Shown: positions 19,716 to 29,200 of the stretch, piece after piece | Position numbering within the stretch: position 1 is the stretch's first letter | Layout of the letters: every line of letters starts with the position of its first letter | Source of the DNA: Pyxidicoccus parkwaysis | GTDB taxonomy: Bacteria > Myxococcota > Myxococcia > Myxococcales > Myxococcaceae | Assembly: GCF_017301735.1 (NCBI RefSeq) | Contig: NZ_CP071090.1 | Span: 558,001-622,000, forward strand | Length of the DNA: 64,000 nt | Direction: 5' to 3' | Notes under the pieces: generated by a model | Told to the model about the DNA's origin: nothing | What the model saw: only the letters and a program-made list of their open reading frames with translations | Databases searched by the model: none | Program-made: the position numbers and the translations under genes

Positions 19716-20384
19716 CTACGGCTGCTGCTTCTTCTGCTGCTCCACCTGCTCGAGCTTCTTCTCCAGCTCCTCCAGGCGCTGGGTGAGCGACGCCATGTCG
19801 CGGCCCAGGGCGGGGAGGTTGCCGGTGAGGTTCTCGACGACGTGCTTCACGCGCTCGTCAATCTTGCGCTGCCAGTCCTCGAATGCGCGCTGGCTGGCCT
19901 TGAGCAGGTCGGCCGGGTTGAGGCCGGCGCCGGCAGCCGCGGGCTCGCCGGGGGGGGCGCTGGCGGCCGGCTCCTCGGCGGCGGGGGCGTCCGTCTTGCC
20001 GGTGGCCTCGTCGCGGCGCAGCAGCTTGTCGAGGCGGGACTCGGCCTCTTCACGGATGGAGGCCACGCGCGGGGTGACTTCCTTCTGGATGAAGCCGGAG
20101 ATGGACTCGCCGGGGTGGCGGATGATTTCGCGCAGCACCGACAGCGGCATCTGGTTCTTCTTCTTCTCCTCCTCGAAGATGATCTGCGCGAGCGTGACCG
20201 AGGTCAGGTCTTCCTTCGTACGATTGTCGACAATTCGTACTTCGGTACCTTCCTTGATCATCGCGGCGATCTCATCCAGGGTGACGTACCGGCTCTCGAC
20301 GGTGTCGTAGAGCTTCCGGTTCGTGTACCGCTTGATGATCTTGGGCTCCTTGCTGGGAGCGCCTGCTTGCTCGGCCTCGCTCAT
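19716..20384 (-). CDS. phaR: PhaR-type polyhydroxyalkanoate synthesis regulator
   Basis: This 222-aa protein has the PHB/PHA accumulation regulator DNA-binding domain at about 12-72: IIKRYTNRKLYDTVESRYVT followed by LDEIAAMIKEG. The middle (about 75-125) corresponds to the second PhaR domain, a Pro/Ala-rich linker follows, and the C-terminus (about 165-222) is a long coiled-coil ending in Gln/Lys repeats. PhaR proteins bind DNA and PHA granules and repress phasin genes. ATG 20384 has GGAGAG upstream; a 33-codon upstream extension is rejected. It is convergent with the ParA gene and divergent from the zinc-ribbon gene. No PHA synthase is in the window. Confidence 0.85.
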   Translation of the reverse strand: MSEAEQAGAPSKEPKIIKRYTNRKLYDTVESRYVTLDEIAAMIKEGTEVRIVDNRTKEDLTSVTLAQIIFEEEKKKNQMPLSVLREIIRHPGESISGFIQKEVTPRVASIREEAESRLDKLLRRDEATGKTDAPAAEEPAASAPPGEPAAAGAGLNPADLLKASQRAFEDWQRKIDERVKHVVENLTGNLPALGRDMASLTQRLEELEKKLEQVEQQKKQQP

Positions 20385-20454
20385 GTGTCTCTCCGCCCCT
20401 TTTTTGGGCTCGACTCCAAGCCACGTGCCCCGCCTGAGTCTCGCAGGGGCGAAC

Positions 20455-20491
20455 CTCGTAGCAGAGGGGTTGGAAGCGAGCAAGCTACGAG
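20455..20491. promoter_or_regulatory. Inverted repeat CTCGTAG/CTACGAG in a divergent spacer
   Basis: Perfect 7-bp arms at 20455-20461 and 20485-20491 are separated by 23 bp, in the 168-nt spacer between phaR and the zinc-ribbon gene. A TATACT box (20523-20528) lies just downstream for the plus-strand gene. A PhaR-type autoregulatory or other operator is possible; function is inferred. Confidence 0.35.
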
Positions 20492-20552
20492 AACCCGGCT
20501 CGCCGTGCCTCTCCGCTGCCCCTATACTCGCGCCTCCAGCCGGGCCTGCTGA

Positions 20553-23075
20553 ATGATCGTCAAGTGCGAGCGGTGCCAGACGCGGTTCAAGATCCCCGAC
20601 GAGAAGGTGACCGACAAGGGGGTCAAGGTCCGCTGCACCAAATGTCAGAACACCTTCCGGGTCTCTCGTGAGGCCGCCGCGGGTGAGGCGGGCGTGCCGC
20701 CTGCGCCCTCACCGAGCGGCGAGGCGGACCCCTTCGCTCCGTTCGGGGTCGCTCCGGACCCTCGGCACGTGGAGATAACCAAGCCGGGGTTCTTCGCCCA
20801 AGGCGTGGAGGCGACCCGGGCCTCGCCTGCCCGGCCGCCGTCTACACCCTGGAACAGTGTGGACGGAGACCTCGACACGGGGGACGGTGTCTTCCACGAG
20901 CCGACCCGCGTCGGGCCGGTGCCGCTGCCTCCCGCGGCCCGCCCACAGATGACTCCGTTCGATGCGCCCGGAGCCGAGGGCGCCGTGCCGCTTCCGGCAC
21001 CCGTGGGGGCTCCGGTGGGGCCGCCTCGTCCCATGGCGACGGGGCTCTATGGCAGCGCCGTGCCTCCCTCGGAGACGCAGGGGGCCCATGCGCCGGGTGG
21101 AGCCGTGCCGCTGCCGGGCGCGGTGGCCGCCGTGCCGCTCCCGGGCGTGGCGGGGCCGAGGAGCGCGCCGCCTGCGGGTGGGGGAGCTCCCGCTGCGCCA
21201 GGGCGTGTGCCTCCCGCCGGGACTCCGGGGGGCGCGGCGCCCGCTTCGGTGACGATGTTCGGCCCGCAGAAGGCCGGGGCCCCGGCGGCAGGGGCTCTCC
21301 GGGCGGGGCAGGGGGGCGGTGTGCCCCTGCCTCCTCCAGTGCCGGACGCCGTGGCCGCGCCTCCAGGGATGGCGGCTCCCGCCGGCGGCCCTCCGCCCCA
21401 TGCCCGTAGGGCCGCGCCGGCTCCGAGCCCTGCCGCTCCGCCTTCGTATGAATTGGGCGGGCCCGACCCGTTCGCGGACCTGCTCGGGGCTCCGGGGGCT
21501 TCAGCGCCTCCCACGTCCGCCGGGGCGTTTGATTTGCTGCCCTCGCCCAAGGCCCCCGGTGGGGCGCCCCCGGGCCTGTCCGCTGCCCCCAGGGGACCGG
21601 CGGCTTCCGCGCCAGCGGGCGGCGCGTTCGACCTGCTGCCTTCGCCCAAGGCTCCCGCGCCCGTCCCACCCGGCGCTCCTGGCCTGCCGGCTTCCCACGC
21701 GGCGGATGCACTTCGCCGGGCCGCGGCGCCTCCGACCTCCGCGCCCACCGGAGCGGCGGCGATGGGCCCGATGCGGCCCGCGCCGGCGGCCGCGCCCGCT
21801 TCCTTCGAGGGAGAGGACCCGTTCGGCTCCATCGACATCGATGACGCCACCGTCACCGACATCCGGCCGACGTCCCCGGCGCCCCCCGTCGGCGAGGACC
21901 CGTTCGGCTCCATCGATGTCGAGGAGTCCACCGTCACCGCCGTGCATGCGCCCCCGCCTCAGGCGGCGCCTGCCCTGGCTCCGGCCAGGGCACCCGCGAA
22001 GGCCGCCGGGCCCGCTTCCTCGGCACCGCTGCCTCCGCCCCCGGGTGAGGACCCGTTCGCGTCCATCGACCTCGGTGGCCCCAGCTCCGCCGCTCCAGCC
22101 GCGCGGCCCGCCGCGCCCGTACCTCCGGCAGCGCAGTCGGGCCGGGCTCCCGCTTCGTCCGCGCCGGCAGACTCCTTCGACCTCACCGCCGACGCGGACC
22201 CGTTCGGCGAGCACGCCGGCATGCAGCCCACCGACACCGGCCGCGCCGCGCTGCTCGGGACGCCGCCTCCGGCCTCCGACGGCTTCAACGACCTGTCCGC
22301 GCCGACGGATGCCGGCACGGGCTCGCTGTTGGCGGACATTCCCCCGGTGGAGGAGGCCCAGGAGTTCAGCGTCACCCTCGGCAAGATTGGCGTGCACGGC
22401 GCCGTCGAGGTGCTGCCCGACCTGGGCTCCGTGCCGGCCGCGCCTGCCGTCACCGTGGCCCGGCCCACCGCCCGGCCCGAGGACGTCGGCATCCCCCAGA
22501 GCCGGCCGCCGAGCCGCGCTCGCAAGGTCACCGCGCTCATCGCCAACCTCGTGGTGGCCGCCGTGCTCGTGGTGGCCTTCGCCGCCGTGGGCCGCGTGTA
22601 CCTGCGCGAGGGCCGCGTGGACCTGTCCGTGCTCTCACCGGACAGCCTGCGCACGCTCATCGTCCCGTCGGCCCGGCCACTCGTGGCCCTGGACGTGACG
22701 AACGCCCTCTACGACACGAAGTCCGGCCGCCCGCTCTTCATCGTCCGGGGCGAGGCGGAGAACCGCTCCGGCGCCGCCACCCGCATCCGCGTGCGCGCCG
22801 CGCTCTTCGACGGCAGCCAGCGCGTGCGCTCCGCCGAGGCGCTCGCGGGCACGCTGCCCACGCCCGAGGAGCTCTACGCCATCGGCAACTTGGACGCGGC
22901 CACAGCGCTCAGCCAGCGCCTGGACGCGGCCGCCACCGCCGTGGCCCCTGGCGCGAAGGTGCCCTTCCTCGTTGTGTTCCAGGAGTACCCGGCGGACCTC
23001 GGCGGTTTCCGGCTGGAAGTCACCCTGGAGCCGGTGCCGGCCGCGAATGCGGAGGCCGGCGGCCGCACGGAGTAA
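20553..23075 (+). CDS. Zinc-ribbon (MJ0042-type) membrane protein with long low-complexity linker
   Basis: This 840-aa protein begins with a four-cysteine zinc ribbon (Cys-5, -8, -28, -31) of the MJ0042/zinc_ribbon_5 type. Residues 45-640 are Pro/Ala/Gly-rich and disordered, with repeated short units: PSPKAP preceded by FDLL occurs twice, and EDPFGSID-type units occur three times around 420-510. One membrane segment (about 659-680, ALIANLVVAAVLVVAFAAVG) leads to a periplasmic domain of about 150 aa that resembles DUF3426 (ALDVTNALYDTKSGRPLFIV). The start ATG has no clear ribosome site. A cytoplasm-to-periplasm coupling or regulatory role is likely for the class, but none is proven. It is followed 6 nt later by a repeat-protein gene. 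Confidence 0.82.
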   Translation: MIVKCERCQTRFKIPDEKVTDKGVKVRCTKCQNTFRVSREAAAGEAGVPPAPSPSGEADPFAPFGVAPDPRHVEITKPGFFAQGVEATRASPARPPSTPWNSVDGDLDTGDGVFHEPTRVGPVPLPPAARPQMTPFDAPGAEGAVPLPAPVGAPVGPPRPMATGLYGSAVPPSETQGAHAPGGAVPLPGAVAAVPLPGVAGPRSAPPAGGGAPAAPGRVPPAGTPGGAAPASVTMFGPQKAGAPAAGALRAGQGGGVPLPPPVPDAVAAPPGMAAPAGGPPPHARRAAPAPSPAAPPSYELGGPDPFADLLGAPGASAPPTSAGAFDLLPSPKAPGGAPPGLSAAPRGPAASAPAGGAFDLLPSPKAPAPVPPGAPGLPASHAADALRRAAAPPTSAPTGAAAMGPMRPAPAAAPASFEGEDPFGSIDIDDATVTDIRPTSPAPPVGEDPFGSIDVEESTVTAVHAPPPQAAPALAPARAPAKAAGPASSAPLPPPPGEDPFASIDLGGPSSAAPAARPAAPVPPAAQSGRAPASSAPADSFDLTADADPFGEHAGMQPTDTGRAALLGTPPPASDGFNDLSAPTDAGTGSLLADIPPVEEAQEFSVTLGKIGVHGAVEVLPDLGSVPAAPAVTVARPTARPEDVGIPQSRPPSRARKVTALIANLVVAAVLVVAFAAVGRVYLREGRVDLSVLSPDSLRTLIVPSARPLVALDVTNALYDTKSGRPLFIVRGEAENRSGAATRIRVRAALFDGSQRVRSAEALAGTLPTPEELYAIGNLDAATALSQRLDAAATAVAPGAKVPFLVVFQEYPADLGGFRLEVTLEPVPAANAEAGGRTE

Positions 23076-23081
23076 GCCACG

Positions 23082-23888
23082 ATGCCCACCCCGGACGAGG
23101 CCCGCACCGTCGCCCGCTTCCTCCACGCCCTCAGCGGCGGCCCCGAGGTTCGCCGCAAGGCCGCCGCGCGCGAGCTGGCCCGGAGAGACCCGCTCGACGC
23201 CAACGAGCTGGTGGGTGACCTCATCTCCCTGGCCCGGGGCGGCTGGGCGCCCGCCTCCTGCGTGCTGCCCGACTTCATGGCCGCGCTGGAGCAGGAGGCC
23301 GAGCACATCCCCCACGTCGAGGCCCTGCGCCGGCTCGCGCACGTGCAGTCGCTCGACGCGGTGGCGGACCTCTTCGCGCAGGGGCCCGCGCAGATGGAGA
23401 TGGACGCGGATGCCGCCGCGCGCGCGGACGCCAACGCCTTCTCGCAGTCGCTCGGCCACCTCAAGCAGCAGGCGCGCCTCACGAAGGACCCGGACACGCT
23501 GTCCCGCCTGGCCACCGTCAGCAACCCGTCCGTCCTGCGCAACGTGCTCATCAACCCGCGCCTCACCGAGGACCTGGTGGTGCGCATCGCCGCCCGCAGG
23601 CCCGCCAGGCCCGAGCCGCTCATCGAAATCTGGAAGTCGCCGCGCTGGTCCGTGCGCCACGGCGTGCGCCGGGCGCTCGTGCTCAACCCGTACCTGCCGC
23701 CGGAGATTGGGGCGAAAATCGTCCCGCTGCTGAGCGCCACGGACCTGCGAGAGCTCGTCGCCAGCAGCAACCTGCACCCGGCCCTGCGCGAGCAGGCCTC
23801 TCGGCTGCTGGCCGAGTCTCCGGCCGTGCGTCAGGTGTCCGACAGCCCGGCCCCGGCGAGGCGCCCCGGCCCCCACGGACTGGACTGA
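23082..23888 (+). CDS. Helical repeat protein (HEAT/LRV-like), unknown function
   Basis: This 268-aa cytoplasmic protein consists of short helical pairs. The region 130-250 has leucine-rich-variant-like units such as LSRLATVSNPSVLRNVLINP, RWSVRHGVRRALVLNPYLPP and LRELVASSNLHPALREQASR, roughly 24-25 residues apart. There is no signal peptide or membrane segment. It starts 6 nt after the zinc-ribbon gene, so co-expression is likely. It is a probable scaffold or binding protein; no specific function can be assigned. Confidence 0.72.
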   Translation: MPTPDEARTVARFLHALSGGPEVRRKAAARELARRDPLDANELVGDLISLARGGWAPASCVLPDFMAALEQEAEHIPHVEALRRLAHVQSLDAVADLFAQGPAQMEMDADAAARADANAFSQSLGHLKQQARLTKDPDTLSRLATVSNPSVLRNVLINPRLTEDLVVRIAARRPARPEPLIEIWKSPRWSVRHGVRRALVLNPYLPPEIGAKIVPLLSATDLRELVASSNLHPALREQASRLLAESPAVRQVSDSPAPARRPGPHGLD

Positions 23889-23909
23889 GCGAAGCGGGAA
23901 GCGCGCGGC

Positions 23910-24143
23910 CTACCGGCGGCGCGGCGAGTTCGAGTCGGTGAACTCGGCGTCGGTGCTGCCCCGGCGCGGCGGGCCCAGCGACTTCGCATTGCCGTCCACG
24001 AGGTCCTCACCCTTCGAGGCCTTCTTGAACGAGTAGACGAACTTGCCCACGGCATTGCCGAGCTGACCCATGCGGGCGGCCGAGAAGACCACCAGCAGGA
24101 TGAAGCCGAGGACGATGATTTCTCCGAGGCCGAGGCCCAGCAT
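23910..24143 (-). CDS. tatA: TatA/B-type twin-arginine translocase subunit
   Basis: This 77-aa protein has a single N-terminal membrane helix (MLGLGLGEIIVLGFILLVVF), then a short amphipathic helix (GQLGNAVGKFVYSFKKASK) and a polar tail, which is the TatA/TatE plan. TatA forms the pore of the twin-arginine export system for folded proteins. Start 24143 is preferred to an upstream in-frame start that would add 17 residues before the helix. No tatC is in the window, so the pathway is completed elsewhere. The Gly-Glu pair before the helix is present; the usual FG hinge is replaced by SAARMGQLGN, a slight oddity. Confidence 0.85.
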   Translation of the reverse strand: MLGLGLGEIIVLGFILLVVFSAARMGQLGNAVGKFVYSFKKASKGEDLVDGNAKSLGPPRRGSTDAEFTDSNSPRRR

Positions 24144-24256
24144 GGTGCGGGCACAGTGCAGCAAAGGGCCGGGGGAGGCAAGCCGCCCGTCCACCTCTGG
24201 ACGCGGCCGCTCGCACCGTTGCTGCGCGGAAGGCCCGTCCGTCGCAGACTGGCCCC

Positions 24257-24982
24257 ATGCTCCTGCTTGCCCACCGCGGCGCCAGCGCCGATGCCCCGGA
24301 GAACACCCTCGACGCCTTCGCCGAGGCCGCCCGCCAGGGGGCGGACGGTGTGGAGCTGGACGCCATGGTGTGCGGCTCGGGCGAAGTCGTCGTCTGCCAC
24401 GACGAGCGCCTGGAGCGGCTCGCGCGCCTGCCCTGGGAGGTGAGGGCCACGCCGTGGTGGAAGCTCCAGCGCGCCGACGTGGGCTCGCCGCTGGGCTTCG
24501 CGCCCGCCCGCATTCCGCTGCTGGAGGAGGTGCTGGAGGCGCTGCCCGCGCACTTCCTCGTCAACATCGAGCTGAAGTGCGAGCGCTTCGACGACGGTGG
24601 CCTCGCGAAGAAGGTGGCGGAGCTCGTCCACCGGCGCGGGCTGGCCGAGCGCGTCGTCTGCTCCAGCTTCAACCCGGTGTGCCTCTTCCGCCTCGCCGCC
24701 GTCGCGCCCGAGCTGCGCCGGGGCTTCCTCATCGACCCGGACAAGCCCTGGGCCGTGCAGGCGTACGGGGTGAGCCCGCTGGTGTCCTCGCACTCCGTCC
24801 ACCCCTTCCACGAGGCGTGCACCCCGGAGCGCGTGGCCGCGTGGCGCAAGTCCCACCTGCGCGTGGCCGCGTGGACGGTGGATGACTCCACACGCGCCGC
24901 CGCGCTGGAGCGGATGGGCGTCAGCTACCTCATCACCAACCGCCCCGGCGCCGTGCGAGCTGCGCTCAGGGCCGCGGCATAG
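24257..24982 (+). CDS. ugpQ: Glycerophosphodiester phosphodiesterase (GDPD)
   Basis: This 241-aa protein is a cytoplasmic-type GDPD of the GlpQ/UgpQ family, which hydrolyses glycerophosphodiesters to glycerol-3-phosphate and an alcohol. It has the HRG start (LLLAHRGASADAPENTLDAF, with His-6 and Arg-7), the metal and catalytic residues in GVELDAMV and VCHDERLERLA, and the conserved NIELK block near 97. The C-terminus VAAWTVDD...LITNRPGAVRAAL is typical. No signal peptide. Its last codons are duplicated in tandem downstream (see the repeat), an unusual feature. It is divergent from tatA. Confidence 0.92.
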   Translation: MLLLAHRGASADAPENTLDAFAEAARQGADGVELDAMVCGSGEVVVCHDERLERLARLPWEVRATPWWKLQRADVGSPLGFAPARIPLLEEVLEALPAHFLVNIELKCERFDDGGLAKKVAELVHRRGLAERVVCSSFNPVCLFRLAAVAPELRRGFLIDPDKPWAVQAYGVSPLVSSHSVHPFHEACTPERVAAWRKSHLRVAAWTVDDSTRAAALERMGVSYLITNRPGAVRAALRAAA

Positions 24983-25148
24983 GTGAGGCGCCCCGGCGCC
25001 GTGCGAGCAGCGCTCAGGGCCGCCGCGCAGCAGAGGCCTGGAAGTCGCGGCATAGGTGAGGCGCCCCGGCGCCGTGCGAGCAGCACTCGGGGCGGCAGCG
25101 AAGGTGCGGTGCCCTGGCTCCATGCGCGAGGCCCTCAGGGCCGTCGCG
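24941..25148 (+). repeat. Degenerate tandem copies of the GDPD gene 3' end
   Basis: The last 42 or so bases of the GDPD gene (cgccccggcgccgtgcgagc...) recur in the downstream spacer. Imperfect copies begin at about 24989, 25062 and 25108. A 38-bp segment is identical at 24973-25010 and 25046-25083 (offset 73 bp). The copies keep the frame pattern for RPGAVRAALRAAA but lie after the stop. The spacer to the next gene is only about 180 bp, so it is almost entirely made of these copies. Confidence 0.8.
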
Positions 25149-25160
25149 CAGGCAGGAGGC

Positions 25161-26060
25161 TCAGAAGTCCAGGCCGAGCGTGGTGTTGAAGGCGAACACC
25201 GCCGGCACGCCGACCGTCTCCCCGGAGTCCGGGTCCGGCTGCACGCTGCCCGTGCGCGTCAGCGACAGCTCCGCGCCCAACTGCAGCACGCCGCCAATGA
25301 AGCGCACGCCGCCGTACAGGCGCTGGTTCATGTTGTCGCCGAAGGACACCTTCTTGTACTCGGCCGTGTCCTCCAGCGCCGCGCGCGAGTTGTCCGCCGT
25401 GGAGTCCTCGAAGGAGCGCGTCGGATTGAAGTCGAGCCGGCTGCTGGTGGCGCCCACGAAGCCCAGGTCCAGTCCGCCGTAGGGCGTCAGGGTAATCATG
25501 CCGCCCAGGGGGAACTGCTTGCCCACGCCGAAGTCCAGGCCCAGCACCGTCAGGCTCAGGTCCTTCGCGCCGAACAGGTGCGTGACGTGCCCGCGCACGC
25601 CGATGTCCGGCAGCCACGTGAAGCCCTCGTTGACGGCCCACTTCACCTCGCCGGTGCCCACCACCTGGCTGCTCTTCTCAATCCAGCCCACGCGTCCGCC
25701 CAACTCCAGCGAGAAGGGCAGGCCCTTGCGCACGTGGAAGGAGGGGATGAGCACCGTGGAGGGCTGCGCGCTCTCCGTGGGGATGAGGATGCTGTCCGGC
25801 AGCGACACCACGGACAGCTCCGCGTTGACGGCCCAGGCCGAGTGGCCCGTCGTCTCCGGCGGCATCAGGTTGACGGAGGTGATGGCCGCGCCCATGACGC
25901 GCGCGAAGGCCTGGAAGTCCGCGTTGGCGGACAACTTGAAGTTCAGCTCCCCCTGGTCCGGGTTGCCGAACTGGTAGACCTGCAGGTCGTTGGCGTCCGC
26001 GTACGCCGTCGTCCCTGAAGCAAAGGCCGCAAGGACCAGCCACCGACTGAACGTCCGCAT
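25161..26060 (-). CDS. Probable outer-membrane beta-barrel protein, unknown function
   Basis: This 299-aa protein has a signal peptide (MRTFSRWLVLAAFASGTTAYA) and a mature part of alternating beta-strand residues that ends in LGLDF, with the C-terminal Phe typical of outer-membrane barrels recognised by BamA. ATG 26060 is taken; a GTG 9 nt upstream is possible, and GGAGG lies 11 nt before the ATG. Strands such as GGMITLTPYGGLDLGFVGA are visible. Function is unknown. It is downstream of the S41 protease on the same strand but separated from it by a strong terminator, so it is probably transcribed alone. Confidence 0.78.
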   Translation of the reverse strand: MRTFSRWLVLAAFASGTTAYADANDLQVYQFGNPDQGELNFKLSANADFQAFARVMGAAITSVNLMPPETTGHSAWAVNAELSVVSLPDSILIPTESAQPSTVLIPSFHVRKGLPFSLELGGRVGWIEKSSQVVGTGEVKWAVNEGFTWLPDIGVRGHVTHLFGAKDLSLTVLGLDFGVGKQFPLGGMITLTPYGGLDLGFVGATSSRLDFNPTRSFEDSTADNSRAALEDTAEYKKVSFGDNMNQRLYGGVRFIGGVLQLGAELSLTRTGSVQPDPDSGETVGVPAVFAFNTTLGLDF

Positions 26061-26143
26061 TCGAGTCACCGCCTCCGGGGGCGCTCGACCGGCCGGGGGG
26101 CGCCCAACGCGTCGGACGCTAACGCCTGCCCGCGAGGAGCGTC

Positions 26144-26182
26144 AACAAAACGGGCGGCCCCTCCCGAAGGAAGAGCCGCCCG
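26144..26182 (-). terminator. Strong intrinsic terminator after the S41 protease gene
   Basis: On the minus strand, CGGGCGGC ... GCCGCCCG (with CTTCC-TTCG-GGAGG inside) gives an extended hairpin capped by a UUCG tetraloop and followed directly by TTTTGTTG. This is the best textbook terminator in the window. It ends transcription about 30 nt after the S41 stop (26215). Confidence 0.85.
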
Positions 26183-26214
26183 GTGTCAGGCGGAAGCGCC
26201 GTGAAGCCCGCGGC

Positions 26215-29200
26215 CTACTGCGGCTGCGGCTTCACCGTCGTGGCGGAGGTGCCCGGCGCCGCAATCTTCTGCGCCACCTCCGCCGGACGGCGGCGGATGA
26301 CCAGCGTGCGGCGGCTGGCGAAGTCGGTGTCCTCGCGGGCCACCACCAGCACGTTGTTGTTGCCCTCCTTGAGCGCGAACTCGGTGGAGAACTTCAGCGT
26401 GTTCGGCTCGCCGCCCTTCGGGTCCACGCCCTTGAAGTAGACCTTCTGGTCATTCACCAGCACGTAGACGTCCAGCAGGCCGTTGGGGTCGTTCACCGCG
26501 CCAGAGAGCGTGAACTTCTCCCCGTTGGCCACGAGGCCACCGGCGGCTGGGTCCACGTCCAGGCGGATGTCCGGCGGACGGTGCTGCGTGGCCCACGCCA
26601 GCTTCGGCGCGGTGGCGCGGCCCGCCGTCTTCTGCTCGCGCGCGTCCTGCGTGCGCACGAAGGCGAAGCGGTCCTTCTCCAGCTCCACGCGGTAGAAGCC
26701 CTTGGTGATGGCCTCGACGGGCAGCACCGTGGCCCCGGTGAGCTTCGCCACCGGGCGGGCCTCCGCCATCGGAGCGCTGAAGAGCTCCGCCTTGTCGCTC
26801 ACCCGGACGAAGGACTTCTTCGGCTCCAGGGCGGCCACCGCGGCATCACCCACCGGCAGCTCCAGCTTCTCCATGACGAACTCCTCGAGGGGCTCGTCGA
26901 TGATGGCCAGCTTCAGCGGGAAGGTGTCGCCCTTGTAGCCCTTCTTCACCTCCAGGAGGAAGCGCGCCGTCTTCGTCTCACCGGGCTTCAGCTCGCCCAG
27001 CTTGAAGCGGCCCTTGTCGATGAAGATGTTGGCGTCCCCGCCGTTCTTGATCTGCGTGAACGAGTCCAGCGCCGGGCCGGTGCCCGCGTTCGTCACGTCC
27101 AGCACCACGTTGACCGTCTCCCCGCGCTGCACGACGCCGTCGCCGTTGCAGGTGGCGCAGTCGTCGATGACCTGCCAGTTGAAGGCGAAGGAGGGGCGGG
27201 GCAGCTCCACGAAGTTGAGCTCCGCCACGCGCGTCTCGGGGAGCTGGCCATTGTCGTCGAAGAACTTCACCGTCACGTCGTCCCGGCGGCTGGTGAGGTC
27301 CTTGGGCAGGCGCACGTTCACCTTCCAGGACTTCTTCTCACCCGGGTTCAGCGCGCCGAAGAGGAACTCGCGGCGGTCGAGGAAGGCGTTGTCGCTCTCC
27401 GTCCAGGCGCGCACGCGCTTGAGCGGCTCGGTGCCCTTGTTCTCGGCGGTGACGACCATCTCCAGCACCTCGCCCGCGGCAATCTTCACGTCCGGGCCCG
27501 GGCTCAGCGTGGCGGCCAACTGCACGCTCTTCGGCGTGGGGCCGGCGCTCCAGTCCACGCCCAGCGCGGCGATGGCGGCGTTGATGCGGCCCTCCTCGTC
27601 CTTCTCCTTCTGCTCCACGAAGGCCTTGCCCTGCTGGAGCTGCTGCTTGCGGTTGGGGGACGTGGCCTTCAGCACGTAGTCACGCGCGAACTGGACCTCG
27701 AAGTCCTCCTTGATCTCCTCCTGGGACTCCGCGTCGAGCTGGTCGTCCAGCTCCTCGCCCTGGCCGGCCACGTCCACGTCGAGCAGCGGGTGCTCCTTGT
27801 CGCCGTGCTTCTTCTCGGCGGCGGCCTTCTCGTTGGCGGCCACCTTCGGGTCCTTCGTCTGCTCCTTCGCGGCGGTGGCCTGCTGCTGCTTCTCGTCCAC
27901 CTTCAGGTACTTGAGGCTCTCCATCGGCTTCTCGCGGTCCAGCACGTCCTCGCGCTTCTTCGCGACGGTGGTGGAGTCCGGGTTGCCGAAGTGCTGGTCC
28001 AGGTCCGCCTCGCCCATGGAGCGGCGCGGAGCGAACACGTCCACGCGCTCGTCGGTGACGCGGGTGGGGACGAGCTGGATGTCCGGAACGATGCCGACCT
28101 CCTGGATGGAGACGTCGCCCGGCGTCAGGTACTTGGCGATGGTCAGCTTCAGCGCGCTGTCATCCGGGAAGTCGTACAGCACCTGCACGCTGCCCTTGCC
28201 GAACGTCTGGCGGCCGATGATGACCGCGCGGTCCAGGTTCTTCAGCGCGCCCGCCACGATTTCAGACGCCGAGGCGCTGCCCGAGTTCACCAGCACCGCG
28301 ATGGGGAAGGTGTCCTCGCCCTCGGTGGGGCGCGCGCGCTTCTCCTCGCGCAGCTTGTCGGACAGGCCCACCGTCGCGACGATGGTGCCGCTGGACAGGA
28401 ACGTGTCGGACACCTGGATGGCCTGCTCCAGGAGGCCGCCCGGGTTGCCGCGCAAGTCGAGCACCAGGCCCTTGAAGCCGCCCTTCGCCGAGGCCTGCTT
28501 GCGGATGTCCGCGAGCGCGGACTCGAGGTCGCGCGTGGTGTTGCCCTGGAAGTTCTTCAGGCGGACATAGCCGACGCCCCCGGCGAGCAGCTTGTGCTGG
28601 ACGCTCTCGATGGAGATCATCGCGCGCGCCAGCGTCATGGCGCGGGGCTTGTCCCAGCCGTCGCGCTCGACGGTAATCGTGATGCGGCTGTCCACCGGGC
28701 CGCGCAGCTTGGACACGGCCTCGTTGAGGTCCATGTTGACGGTGGACTCCTCGCCAATCTTCTTGATGCGGTCATCCTTCTGGATGCCGGCGCGGGCCGC
28801 GGGCGTCTTGGGCAGCACCTTGACGACGGTGAGGTTGCCCTCGCGCATCTGGATGACGAAGCCGAGGCCGCCGAACTCACCCTTGGTGGAGAGCTTCATC
28901 TCCCGGTAGAGCTCCGGGCGCAGCAGCACCGAGTGCGGGTCCAGCGTGGACAGCATGCCGTTGACCGCGGCGTACTCGATGTCGCGCGTCTCCTCGATGG
29001 GACGCATGTTCTTCGACAGGAAGTCGAAGACGTCCTTGAGGGCGAAGGACATCTTCCACAGCGAGTCCACGTGGGCGATGTCGAACTCGCGCTGCTTGCC
29101 GTTGACGTTGACGTTCAGCTTGCCCGTCTCGGCGTTGCCGTCCACGAGCACGTCGGGAACGCTCTTCTCGACGTACTCCAGCGCGGCAATCATCATCTCC

